Source of the DNA: an uncultured Bacilli bacterium | Lineage (GTDB): Bacteria > Bacillota_I > Bacilli_A > RF39 > UBA660 | DNA length: 28,735 nucleotides | NCBI GenBank assembly: GCA_947628685.1 | Contig: CANRAT010000008.1 | Span: 1-28,735 of the forward strand | Reading direction: 5' to 3' | Shown: piece by piece, positions 16,008-23,616 of the stretch | Numbering within the stretch: position 1 is the first letter of the stretch | Layout of the letters: each line of letters starts with the position of its first letter | Translations under genes and position numbers: made by a program | The notes under the pieces: generated by a model | What the model saw: the letters and a program-made list of their open reading frames with translations, nothing else | Databases searched by the model: none | Told to the model about the DNA's origin: nothing

Positions 16008-16349
16008 ATGGAAAAGTACTGTAGTAATTGTGGAAAGAAATTAAATGAAGGTGAAAATGTTTGTTCAAACTGTCAAAATCAAAATAATGATGTAATAAGC
16101 AAAACTGATAAAAATGCACTAATAGGATTTATTTTAGGCCTTGTATCTGTTGTTAGTTGGATTATTCCAATATTTGGATACGCAACAGGTATATGCGGTT
16201 TAGTATTTAGCATAAAAGGAATGAATTCCGAAGTAAATAGGGGTAAGGCTATTGCAGGATTTGTATTATGTATTGTATTTTTAGTATTTTCATTAATAAA
16301 TTCCATTATTGGCGTTATTATTAATTTAAATAGTTATTATTATTTATAA
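16008..16349 (+). CDS. Zinc-ribbon DUF4190-like membrane protein
   Basis: A 113-residue protein starting at the ATG at 16008, chosen because GGGAGGAG stands directly before it and the earlier ATG at 15990 is part of the -10 box. An N-terminal zinc ribbon (CSNCGKKL at 5-12, CSNC at 19-22) supplies four cysteines. A linker and two or three hydrophobic segments follow, containing the small-residue pattern ALIGFILGLVS... and GKAIAGFVLCIV seen in DUF4190-type proteins. The ribbon should face the cytoplasm. Function is unknown in the family. It is a single-gene unit ending in a bidirectional terminator. Confidence 0.78.
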   Translation: MEKYCSNCGKKLNEGENVCSNCQNQNNDVISKTDKNALIGFILGLVSVVSWIIPIFGYATGICGLVFSIKGMNSEVNRGKAIAGFVLCIVFLVFSLINSIIGVIINLNSYYYL

Positions 16350-16375
16350 AAAGTGTTAGAATTCTAACACTTTTC
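16348..16375. terminator. Bidirectional terminator between convergent genes
   Basis: A perfect palindrome of 26 bases (16349-16374; arms AAAAGTGTTAGAA and its complement) carries T-runs in both directions. It ends the zinc-ribbon gene (stop 16347-16349) and the metallophosphoesterase gene (stop at 16376). Confidence 0.9.
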
Positions 16376-17152
16376 TTATAGATAAATCTCTACTATTTCA
16401 GGCTTAAATATTTTATTCATTAATTTATATGGCAATACTCTAAGTCCTGAACTTATTATTATATTTGTATTACCTATTTTTATTTTACCATATGCATTTT
16501 TGGGAAATAATTTTTTATTTGGGCTTATTATTCCTCTTGTTTTAAATATTGGTCTTAATATATTTAATACAACACCGCCATGCATATGTCCACATAACAC
16601 TAAATCTATATTTTTATCTTTTAATGTATCCTCGCTACATATATATATAGGTGAATGACATAGTAAAATATTATAATATTTATCATTTGTTTTCAATTTT
16701 TCAAAAGATGTTAAAAATTCTTTAAAACTTGCATCTTTATTTATTTTTTCTGTAAGTCCTAAAAAATTAATTTTATCTATTACTATACTTTCATTATCTA
16801 ATAAATATATGTTTTCTATACTTGATAATTTTCTTATAAAGTCTTTATTTAAACCAAATTTATTTTTCTTTTTATCTATATAAAATTCATGGTTTCCAAT
16901 TGAAATTATAACTTTTGAGATTTTTGATAATTTTTTAAACCAATTTATAAGTGGAATACTATTTTTTATTTCTGATTTATCTATTATATCTCCTGGAATA
17001 CATATAAAGTCAGGAGATAATTTTTTTATGTTATCTAGTATAACATTTAATCTTATTAAATCTTTTTTATTTGAATAATGCATATCTGATATAAGTACAA
17101 TTTTTTTATTTAGATTTTTATCTATCTTATATATTTTATTTATTATTTTCAT
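16376..17152 (-). CDS. Metallophosphoesterase (YkuE/calcineurin-like)
   Basis: The protein has 258 residues and a full set of calcineurin-like dimetal motifs: D23-M-H25, GD at 54-55, GNHE with N87 and H88, H166 in LLCHSP, and GHMHGG with H189 and H191. It belongs to the group often annotated as YkuE-like phosphohydrolases. No clear signal peptide or membrane helix is visible, so it should act in the cytoplasm or at the membrane face. The substrate cannot be read from sequence. Its start overlaps the end of tgt by 17 bases, so it is co-translated with it; a functional link to queuosine is not implied. It ends at a bidirectional terminator. Confidence 0.88.
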   Translation of the reverse strand: MKIINKIYKIDKNLNKKIVLISDMHYSNKKDLIRLNVILDNIKKLSPDFICIPGDIIDKSEIKNSIPLINWFKKLSKISKVIISIGNHEFYIDKKKNKFGLNKDFIRKLSSIENIYLLDNESIVIDKINFLGLTEKINKDASFKEFLTSFEKLKTNDKYYNILLCHSPIYICSEDTLKDKNIDLVLCGHMHGGVVLNILRPIFKTRGIISPNKKLFPKNAYGKIKIGNTNIIISSGLRVLPYKLMNKIFKPEIVEIYL

Positions 17153-18263
17153 GTAAGTAATCTTTCATAAATTTTTCCTTATATTCTAATATATTATTCT
17201 CATCTATTGCTACTCGTAAGTCTTCTGTTAGACGTATTAAAAATCTTATGTTGTGTATTGAAAGCAATCTTTGCCCAAGAGATTCATTTGCAACTATTAA
17301 ATGTCTTATATATGCCTTTGTATAACTTTTACAAGTATAACAATCACAATTTTCTTCAAGAGGTGTGAAATCCTCTTTATATTTTGCATTTTTGATATTT
17401 ATCTTACCAAATCTAGTAAATGCATTACCGTGTCTTGCAATACGTGTCGGAAGAACGCAATCAAACATATCCACTCCCCTAATAACTCCTTCTATTATAT
17501 CTACTGGATCTCCAACTCCCATCAAATATCTAGGTTTATCTTTAGGTAATTTTTCTATTGCATAATCTATCATTTTATACATTGTTTCCTTATCTTCACC
17601 AACGCTTGTTCCACCTATTGCATATCCATCAAAACCTATTTTAACTGTTTCTATAGCGCTTAAATGTCTTAAATCTTCATACTCTCCCCCTTGAACTATT
17701 CCAAATAAGGATTGTCTTTCATTATTAAATACTGCTTTACCTCTTTTAGCCCATCTAAGTGTCCTTTCTGTTGACTTTTTAGCATACTCATAACTTGCAG
17801 GATATGGAATGCATTCATCAAAAGACATTGCTATATCACTATCTAATTTATTTTGTATTTGGATTGATTTTTCGGGTGTTAAAAAAAGATTAGAACCATC
17901 TATATGACTCTTAAAATGTACTCCTTCTTCTGTTATATCCTTAGCCTTATTTTTTACCAAACTAAATACTTGAAATCCACCACAATCTGTTAATATAGGA
18001 CCATCATAATTCATAAATTTATGTAGTCCACCAGCCTTATTAATTATATCTTCTCCTGGTCTAAGCCATAAATGATATGTATTTGATAATATAACCCCAC
18101 TACCAAGTTCTTTTATCTCTTCTTTAGATAAAGTCTTAACTGTTGCTTGCGTTCCAACAGGCATAAACATAGGTGTTTCATATGTTCCATAATTAGTGTG
18201 TAATAAACCACGTCTTGCATTTGTTTTTGTATCTTCTTTTAATAATTCATATTTTACTTTCAT
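17136..18263 (-). CDS. tgt: tRNA-guanine transglycosylase
   Basis: A Tgt of 375 residues, which exchanges guanine 34 of tRNA(Asp, Asn, His, Tyr) for a queuosine precursor (preQ1 in most bacteria). Motifs are LSNTYHLWLRPGE (59-71), DGPILTDCGGFQVFSL (87-102) with the catalytic Asp93, the base-binding QGGEYEDLR region, and FDCVLPTR (267-274) with nucleophile Asp268. The zinc site is C306, C308, C311 and H337. Length is normal. GAGGTGA precedes the ATG, and an extended -10 promoter lies upstream. No queC/D/E/F or queA gene is in the window, so the source of the base is not visible. Confidence 0.97.
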   Translation of the reverse strand: MKVKYELLKEDTKTNARRGLLHTNYGTYETPMFMPVGTQATVKTLSKEEIKELGSGVILSNTYHLWLRPGEDIINKAGGLHKFMNYDGPILTDCGGFQVFSLVKNKAKDITEEGVHFKSHIDGSNLFLTPEKSIQIQNKLDSDIAMSFDECIPYPASYEYAKKSTERTLRWAKRGKAVFNNERQSLFGIVQGGEYEDLRHLSAIETVKIGFDGYAIGGTSVGEDKETMYKMIDYAIEKLPKDKPRYLMGVGDPVDIIEGVIRGVDMFDCVLPTRIARHGNAFTRFGKINIKNAKYKEDFTPLEENCDCYTCKSYTKAYIRHLIVANESLGQRLLSIHNIRFLIRLTEDLRVAIDENNILEYKEKFMKDYLHENNK

Positions 18264-18284
18264 GTGTCACCTCAAAGCAAAACA

Positions 18285-18313
18285 ATTATATCATTTTATG
18301 AGTAATAAGTAAA
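18285..18313 (-). promoter_or_regulatory. Promoter of tgt
   Basis: TTTACT (18308-18313), a 17-bp spacer ending in TGA, and TATAAT (18285-18290) on the minus strand. Its -35 is separated by only two bases from the -35 of the divergent gene, so polymerases at the two promoters may exclude each other. Confidence 0.72.
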
Positions 18314-18315
18314 TA

Positions 18316-18343
18316 TTGACTTATTTTTGTTTTAGTGTATAAT
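18316..18343 (+). promoter_or_regulatory. Promoter of the unknown 152-residue gene
   Basis: TTGACT (18316-18321), a 16-bp spacer and TATAAT (18338-18343) on the plus strand, about 20 bases before the GTG start at 18364. Confidence 0.7.
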
Positions 18344-18363
18344 ATATGACTTAGGTGATTTTT

Positions 18364-18822
18364 GTGATTAAACGTGCATTTGGACCTAATGCTTTAGAAT
18401 CATTTTATTTGAACTTAAATCGTGAAAGTTTAAGATTAATAGAAAATGAAAGATTAAAAGAATTGTTTGAAATTTCAAAAAAATTAAACAATTTTTATAA
18501 TCATGATATTCTAAAAGTACATAAATCTGAAGCACATTATAATGTATCTAAATTTTTGAGATATAACATTCATAATTATAAAATTTATAGTCAAGCAGAA
18601 AAATATGTAGTTTTTATGTTTGCTGTTGATCCTACTTTTGAGGCTATTAAAATTTATAGTGAATCGAACAAAGTATGTGAGATGAAAAATAAAATGATAA
18701 GTACATTCGGTATGTTTGATGAAAAGTTAATAATTTTAGAAAAAGAAATTATTGGAAAAATATTATCAAAAGAAAAAAAAGAAGAACTTGAAGAGTTTTT
18801 ATTTAAAAATTCATTTAAGTAA
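18364..18822 (+). CDS. Unknown cytoplasmic protein
   Basis: I do not recognise this 152-residue protein. The start is taken as GTG at 18364 because AGGTGAT (18353-18359) is correctly spaced for it; the GTG at 18355 lies inside that ribosome site. The protein is mixed charged and hydrophobic with no signal peptide or membrane helix, begins IKRAFGPNALESFYLNLN and ends in a charged helix (KEKKEELEEFLFK). It looks like a compact helical protein. It has its own promoter divergent from tgt. Its last 12 bases overlap the end of murF on the opposite strand, with no clear terminator for either gene. Confidence 0.7.
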   Translation: MIKRAFGPNALESFYLNLNRESLRLIENERLKELFEISKKLNNFYNHDILKVHKSEAHYNVSKFLRYNIHNYKIYSQAEKYVVFMFAVDPTFEAIKIYSESNKVCEMKNKMISTFGMFDEKLIILEKEIIGKILSKEKKEELEEFLFKNSFK

Positions 18823-20118
18823 TTCTTTTTTTTTGACTTTATTTTTAAAATAATCTACTACTATATCTAAATTCATTTTCCTCGAACCTTTTATATAAAT
18901 ATAACTGTTATGTATTTCGTTATTTTCTAAATATTTTATTAACTCTATTGAATTATTAAAATGAATTCCTTTAATATATTTAGTAAAATTACCAACTGTT
19001 AAAACCACTTTATTATCAATATTTTTAATACATTTATTTACCTTTTTATGCATTTTTTTAGAATATTTCCCTAATTCTAACATATCTCCTAATATTATTA
19101 TTTTTTTATTATTTATTTCTTTTAAATAGTTAAATCCTGCTTTAATAGATTCTAAACTTGCATTGTAACAATCATCAATTACGATATTATCATCACACTC
19201 TAATAGACTCATGCGCTTTTCTGTTATTTTGAATGTTTCTATTCTTTTTATTATATCGTTTATATCAATATTATAATCAAGAGCAACTTTAATAGAAAGC
19301 AGTATGTCATATATGAAGTGTACTCCTGGATTATTAAATCTTACTAGATATTCTTTATCTAGATATATGTTAAAAGTGGTGTAATTTATGTAGGATTTTA
19401 TATTATAGGCTTTTAAGTCATTATTATTTCTAGTACCACATTTAAAACATTTTAATTTTTTTAAGTATTTATCATCACCATTTACTATTAAATCCTTATT
19501 ATTCATACCATCTATAACACTTAATTTTTCTTTAAATATATTTTTTCTTTTTTTAAAATATTCTAAGTGTGATGAACCAATATTAGTTATTATAGCTTTA
19601 GTTGGATTACACATATTTGAAAGACGACTTATTTCTCCTAAATGATTTGTTCCAAGTTCCATTACGATTATATCAACATCATCTTTTAAATTAAGCAATG
19701 TCTCAAAAACGCCAACTATATTGTTTTTATTACCGCTATTTTCTAATACATTGTATTTTGCTTTTAAGATATGAGATAAAATATCTTTTGTAGTTGTTTT
19801 ACCATTAGATCCTGTTATTGCAATTAATGGAATATTATATTTATTTCTAATATAATTACCTATTTTAAATAAACTATCATATGTATCATTAACTATAATA
19901 CTCCTTGAAACTACATCACTTTCAACTATACACGCTATTGCACCTTTTTTTATTGCTTCACAGGCGTATTTTATGCCATCATATTTTTTACCCTTTAAAG
20001 CAATAAATACATCTTTTGGATTAATTTTTCTCGTATCAGTTTTTATTTCATTTATATTTTCGTCACTTACTATATTAGTTTTTCCATCTATAATTTTTAC
20101 AAGTTCACTTAAAGTCAC
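18811..20118 (-). CDS. murF: UDP-N-acetylmuramoyl-tripeptide--D-alanyl-D-alanine ligase
   Basis: MurF of 435 residues, the ATP-dependent ligase that adds D-Ala-D-Ala to UDP-MurNAc-tripeptide in the cytoplasm. An N-terminal substrate-binding domain (1 to about 90; DTRKINPKDVFIALKGKKYDG) precedes the P-loop TGSNGKTT (102-109). MELGTNHLGEI (153-163) and NIGSSHLEYF (179-188) mark the central domain. DDCYNASLESIKAGF corresponds to the family's DDSYNANPxS motif. The length is close to the usual 450. The start is GTG (20116-20118) behind GGTGG. It follows thymidine kinase after a terminator with no obvious promoter of its own, so it may depend on read-through. Confidence 0.93.
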   Translation of the reverse strand: MTLSELVKIIDGKTNIVSDENINEIKTDTRKINPKDVFIALKGKKYDGIKYACEAIKKGAIACIVESDVVSRSIIVNDTYDSLFKIGNYIRNKYNIPLIAITGSNGKTTTKDILSHILKAKYNVLENSGNKNNIVGVFETLLNLKDDVDIIVMELGTNHLGEISRLSNMCNPTKAIITNIGSSHLEYFKKRKNIFKEKLSVIDGMNNKDLIVNGDDKYLKKLKCFKCGTRNNNDLKAYNIKSYINYTTFNIYLDKEYLVRFNNPGVHFIYDILLSIKVALDYNIDINDIIKRIETFKITEKRMSLLECDDNIVIDDCYNASLESIKAGFNYLKEINNKKIIILGDMLELGKYSKKMHKKVNKCIKNIDNKVVLTVGNFTKYIKGIHFNNSIELIKYLENNEIHNSYIYIKGSRKMNLDIVVDYFKNKVKKKELLK

Positions 20119-20136
20119 GTTACCACCAATAAAATA

Positions 20137-20170
20137 TATTAAAAAGAAATAGAATTAATAACTATTTCTT
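20137..20170 (-). terminator. Terminator of the xer-tdk unit
   Basis: AAGAAATAG (20144-20152) and CTATTTCTT (20162-20170) form a 9-bp stem with a 9-base loop; on the minus strand TTTTTAAT follows. The tdk stop codon (20162-20164) lies in the stem. The T-run is short, so some read-through into murF is likely. Confidence 0.65.
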
Positions 20171-20752
20171 AAGAGATTTTATTTTTAATACGTTTTTGAT
20201 ATAACACTCTCCACATAAAGGTTCGTATTTAATAATTGAATTAGAGCCGTCTATTTCTACTTCTTCACCAACATTTGTAAAATTTGAATTAACCATTCTA
20301 GCATTAAATTTTGCTTTTTTACCACATCTACAAATAGTAGCCAATTCTTCTAGTTCATCTGCAACTTCTATTATTGCTTTAGAACCCTCAAATAATTCAC
20401 CTTTGAAATTTGTCTTAAGTCCATAACAGATTACTGGAATATCGTACAATTTTGATATTATCCATAATTCTTTTATTTGATTTGGTTTTAAAAATTGTAC
20501 TTCATCTACTAATATACAGTTTAAATTATTAAGGTTTATTTTATCTATTATATTATCATCTGGACTAATAAGCATATCAACTTCCCTTTCAATTCCTAGT
20601 CTAGATACAATATTTTTATTTCCTTTTTTATCAATTGAAGATTTCATTACGATTACTTTCATTCCTTTTTCTTCATAATTATGAGCAACTTGAAGTAAAG
20701 CCGTAGTTTTACCACAGTTCATTGCGCCAAATCTAAAATATACTTTTGCCAT
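20162..20752 (-). CDS. tdk: Thymidine kinase
   Basis: A type II thymidine kinase of 196 residues that phosphorylates thymidine to dTMP in the salvage pathway. P-loop GAMNCGKT (9-16), catalytic Glu84 in DEVQFL, substrate lasso region YGLKTNFKGELF (110-121), and a structural zinc site from C141, C143, C180 and C183. The AMNCGKTTALLQ loop is closer to the E. coli type than to the GPMFSGKT type of many Firmicutes. The ATG at 20752 is chosen because the AGGAGG right before it, itself coding the last Arg-Arg of the recombinase, is the ribosome site; a GTG at 20767 would translate that site. Confidence 0.95.
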   Translation of the reverse strand: MAKVYFRFGAMNCGKTTALLQVAHNYEEKGMKVIVMKSSIDKKGNKNIVSRLGIEREVDMLISPDDNIIDKINLNNLNCILVDEVQFLKPNQIKELWIISKLYDIPVICYGLKTNFKGELFEGSKAIIEVADELEELATICRCGKKAKFNARMVNSNFTNVGEEVEIDGSNSIIKYEPLCGECYIKNVLKIKSLKK

Positions 20753-20753
20753 A

Positions 20754-21644
20754 TTACCTCCTAGCACGTGGATGTGCGTTTAAATAAACTTTTCTTATTT
20801 TATCATTAGTTAAATGGGTATAAATTTGCGTTGTTGAAAGGTTTTCATGCCCAAGCAATTCTTGAACACTTCTAAGATCTGCACCTTCATTTAACATGTG
20901 TGTTGCAAAGGTATGACGTAGTGTGTGAGGAGATATGTGTAACTTAATACCAGATATCTTACATGCGTCATCTATAATTGCTCTGATTTCTCTATCATTT
21001 ATTTTTTTACCAGTTTTACTTAACAATAAATATTCTAAATTATTTTTATTTAATTTGTTATAACTATTTTTTAAATATTCATTTATTAAATTTAAACAAA
21101 TTTCACCAAAATATACTATTCTTTCTTTACTACCTTTTCCTACAATTCTTATAGTTCTATCTTTTAATGAAATATCTTTTACTTTTATATTTGTTAATTC
21201 ACTAACACGTATTCCTGTTGAATAAAGTAATTCTAATATAAGTGAGTTCCTTAATCCCAAATAATTATTATTATCAAATGCATTTAGTAATTTATTTGTA
21301 TCTTCAAAATTTAGATATTTTGGAAGTTTTTTATCTAATTTTGGATTAGATATTAAAGTACAAGGATTATTTTCTATTATATTATTAGATTTTAAATATT
21401 TAAAAAAACTTTTTATAGAACTTATATGTCTAGAAATTGTCTTATTATTGTATTTAAGTTCATATAAATAACTTATATATAATCTAATATCTTGATAATC
21501 TATAGAATTATAATTTTTTATATTGTTCTCATTTAGATATTCTAAAAACAAATCCAAGTCTTTTAAATATGCCTCTATTGTACATTTAGAATAATTTTTT
21601 TCATATTTTAATTCATCTATAAATTTTAAAATAACATCTCTCAT
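20754..21644 (-). CDS. Tyrosine recombinase XerC/XerD type
   Basis: A 296-residue tyrosine recombinase. An N-terminal SAM-like core-binding domain (about 1-90) precedes the catalytic domain with all active residues: R146 in STGIRVSEL, K170 in GKGSKER, H240 and R243 in HTLRHTFATHML, H266 in LLGHENL and Y275 in IYTHLT. This is the classic XerC/XerD signature and length, so it probably resolves chromosome dimers at dif, or is one of a pair. XerC and XerD cannot be told apart from the sequence alone. The neighbours are housekeeping genes and no attachment-site repeats or phage genes are seen, which speaks against an integrase. Confidence 0.92.
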   Translation of the reverse strand: MRDVILKFIDELKYEKNYSKCTIEAYLKDLDLFLEYLNENNIKNYNSIDYQDIRLYISYLYELKYNNKTISRHISSIKSFFKYLKSNNIIENNPCTLISNPKLDKKLPKYLNFEDTNKLLNAFDNNNYLGLRNSLILELLYSTGIRVSELTNIKVKDISLKDRTIRIVGKGSKERIVYFGEICLNLINEYLKNSYNKLNKNNLEYLLLSKTGKKINDREIRAIIDDACKISGIKLHISPHTLRHTFATHMLNEGADLRSVQELLGHENLSTTQIYTHLTNDKIRKVYLNAHPRARR

Positions 21645-21663
21645 ATAACCACTGCCTAAAATA

Positions 21664-21692
21664 ATTATATCAACTATACATACGTTTGTAAA
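21664..21692 (-). promoter_or_regulatory. Promoter of the recombinase-tdk operon
   Basis: TTTACA (21687-21692), a 17-bp spacer ending in TGA, and TATAAT (21664-21669) on the minus strand, about 20 bases before the ATG. Confidence 0.75.
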
Positions 21693-21697
21693 TATTT

Positions 21698-21726
21698 TTA
21701 AAAGAAAAGAATAGATTTCTATTCTT
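21698..21726 (-). terminator. Terminator of the coiled-coil gene pair
   Basis: A palindrome at 21707-21726 (core GAATAGA with TCTATTC around a two-base centre) is followed on the minus strand by TTTTCTTTT. The TAA of the upstream gene (21725-21727) overlaps its edge. Confidence 0.82.
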
Positions 21727-22870
21727 ATTCTTGATTATCTGAAACATCACTTGAAATTGATGATCTTGTATCATTTACTCCACTTGTAAATGAATTGACA
21801 AGTTCATTAAATTTAAGTAAATTGTTGGCTAACTCATTTTTATCAGATTCATATTGAATTTTATCCAAACTTAATTGATTTCTCTCTTCGTCAAGAGCAT
21901 CTTTCTGTTTTCTTAATACATCTTCAATATGGCTTAATTCTTCTCTTCTTGAGTCATATGCTTCTTGAATTTCTTTTTGAACTTTATCTATGTTATCTTG
22001 TTCTGATTTCTTATATTGTTCAAATTCTTGTTTATCCTTTTCTAAAGATGCTTGAGACTCTTTAAGCAAATTAAGTCTTTTTTCTATTTCTTCTTTTTTC
22101 TCTGTTAATTTATTAAATACTTCTTCTTTATAACTATTTATTTCATCTATTTGACTTTTTTTAGCATTTTCTACTTCTGATTGTAATTTTTTTAATTTAT
22201 CAAAACTAGCATCTATTTTTTGTTTTAAATCAGTATTTTTTCTAAATATTTCTGATGCATCTTTTACATTTACGCTAACTTTTTCAAACAAAGAATTTAT
22301 ATCAGTAGATTCTATTTTTTCATCTTCATACTCAGTTAATTTATTTAACTCTTCAATTGGAGTGTCATCAAACGTAACTTGTTTATCTTCGATATTTGAA
22401 TCTTCTAAAGAAGACTCACTAGAATCTGAAACTTCAGTATCAGATGAGTTTTCAATAGGCTCCTCTTTAGAGTCTTCAGTATTTTCATCTACTTCTATAG
22501 AACTATCATCACTTTGCTCATCAGTTTCAGATGAATCTTCACTTTCGTTATTTGAAACTGAATCATCAACGCTATCTGGACTTCCAACGAAGAAATCACT
22601 GTTATCAGGTCCTTCTAAAGAAAATGTTGTATCTTCTTCAACTTCACTAGTTTCTTCATTTTCTGAATCATTATCTAAAGATACACTATCATCTTTTACT
22701 TCATCGCTGAATAATTCAGATGCACCATCATCTTTTACTTCATCAGTAAATAAATCTTCATTTTCATAGTCACTTTCTCCAAGGCCACTTATAGAATCAT
22801 AGCTAAAATCATTTTGTTCATCAAAATTATTAACATCATTTACTTCAAAATTATCATTATTAGTATCCAT
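21725..22870 (-). CDS. Acidic, Ser-rich protein with C-terminal coiled coil (unknown)
   Basis: The protein has 381 residues and no family I can name. Residues 1 to about 190 are extremely acidic and Ser-rich and probably disordered. Within them LFTDEVKDD (40-48) is repeated as LFSDEVKDD (53-61). Residues 190-355 are a continuous heptad-rich coiled coil, including an FEQYKKSEQDNI segment (283-294). It ends in KFNELVNSFTSGVND, which resembles the end of the neighbouring 209-residue protein (KFKDLIGQFNSSFK). No membrane helix is present. The ATG follows GAGGTG and lies 11 bases after the upstream gene, so both are made together. Gene shape and pairing suggest a cytoplasmic filament or scaffold, which is inference only. 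Confidence 0.75.
   Translation of the reverse strand: MDTNNDNFEVNDVNNFDEQNDFSYDSISGLGESDYENEDLFTDEVKDDGASELFSDEVKDDSVSLDNDSENEETSEVEEDTTFSLEGPDNSDFFVGSPDSVDDSVSNNESEDSSETDEQSDDSSIEVDENTEDSKEEPIENSSDTEVSDSSESSLEDSNIEDKQVTFDDTPIEELNKLTEYEDEKIESTDINSLFEKVSVNVKDASEIFRKNTDLKQKIDASFDKLKKLQSEVENAKKSQIDEINSYKEEVFNKLTEKKEEIEKRLNLLKESQASLEKDKQEFEQYKKSEQDNIDKVQKEIQEAYDSRREELSHIEDVLRKQKDALDEERNQLSLDKIQYESDKNELANNLLKFNELVNSFTSGVNDTRSSISSDVSDNQE
22691..22756. repeat. In-gene tandem repeat (39-base period)
   Basis: Two imperfect copies of a segment coding LF(T/S)DEVKDD lie 39 bases apart in the acidic half of the coiled-coil gene; on the plus strand both contain ATCATCTTTTACTTCATC. It looks like a local coding duplication rather than a mobile repeat. 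Confidence 0.6.
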
Positions 22871-22881
22871 ATTACACCTCT

Positions 22882-23511
22882 TTATTCTTCCTCAGTTATT
22901 ATTGGCTTAAAACTAGAATTAAATTGACCTATTAAATCTTTAAACTTGTCACATTTTTGTTCTAAGTTTTTATTTTCTAGTTCTATCTTTTTATTATTTA
23001 CTTCCTTATATCTTTCAAATTGATTCTTTTCTGACTCTAGTATCTCTTGTGCGTGACGAATTCTATTCATTTCTAATTCTTTATATGTTTCAAATTGTTC
23101 TTTATCTTCCTCTAATTTTTGTTTTTGTATTTCTAATTCCTTTTTAGATAGTTCTAATTCATTTAGTGAATTATCCATATTAACCTTAAACTCTGCTTCA
23201 AGCCTTTGAAGATTTTGTTTTTGACTATCTGCATATTGTTCTACTTGAGCAATCTTCTTATCATATTCTTCATTTCTTGCTTTTACATAGTTTTCAAATT
23301 CTATTCTAGATTTATCTATTCTAAGTTTTTCCTCTATTAATTCTCTTTCTTCTAATGAATTTTCCTTCTTTTTCTTATTAATATCATCAATATACTTATT
23401 AAAATTTGATATATCAGTTGTAAGATTATTAAATAAATTATCTAAATCATTAAAAGAATTGCTTTGTGAAGTTTTGGAAACATCATTATTTAGCAAAAAA
23501 TCATCATACAT
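22882..23511 (-). CDS. Coiled-coil protein, paralogue of its downstream neighbour (unknown)
   Basis: A 209-residue protein, almost entirely coiled coil from about residue 30 to 190, with no Trp, no signal peptide and no membrane helix. A short box FExY recurs at F72 (FENY), F140 (FETY) and F165 (FERY), the last two 25 residues apart; the neighbour has FEQY at 283. The C-terminal KFKDLIGQFNSSFKPI resembles the neighbour's end, so the two are probably paralogues with different N-termini, here MYDDFLLNNDVSKTSQ. GGGTGAG precedes the ATG, and a promoter lies about 45 bases upstream. A structural role in cell shape or division is plausible but unproven. Confidence 0.75.
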   Translation of the reverse strand: MYDDFLLNNDVSKTSQSNSFNDLDNLFNNLTTDISNFNKYIDDINKKKKENSLEERELIEEKLRIDKSRIEFENYVKARNEEYDKKIAQVEQYADSQKQNLQRLEAEFKVNMDNSLNELELSKKELEIQKQKLEEDKEQFETYKELEMNRIRHAQEILESEKNQFERYKEVNNKKIELENKNLEQKCDKFKDLIGQFNSSFKPIITEEE

Positions 23512-23550
23512 AAATTCTCACCCTTTATTCTTCTATCTCGTACTATATTG

Positions 23551-23579
23551 ATTGTAACATTTTTTTTCTAAAAAAACAA
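23551..23579 (-). promoter_or_regulatory. Promoter of the coiled-coil gene pair
   Basis: TTGTTT (23574-23579), a 17-bp A/T spacer ending in TGT, and TACAAT (23551-23556) on the minus strand, forming an extended -10 promoter about 40 bases before the ATG. Confidence 0.6.
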
Positions 23580-23616
23580 TATAAATGTATAATTTTTATA
23601 TCAATTTTTATATTTT

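Noticed and set aside
20753..20767. GTG at 20767 as the start of thymidine kinase
   Set aside because: It would translate the AGGAGG ribosome site as Gly-Gly codons; the ATG at 20752 gives the normal family N-terminus.
20754..21644. The tyrosine recombinase as a prophage or integrative-element integrase
   Set aside because: Size and motifs fit XerC/XerD, the neighbours are tdk and murF, and no tRNA gene, direct repeats or phage genes are visible.
22362..22769. Long plus-strand open frame opposite the acidic coiled-coil gene
   Set aside because: It is a Ser-rich mirror of the Glu/Asp/Ser repeats on the other strand, without a ribosome site or promoter, and the minus frame has clear domain structure.
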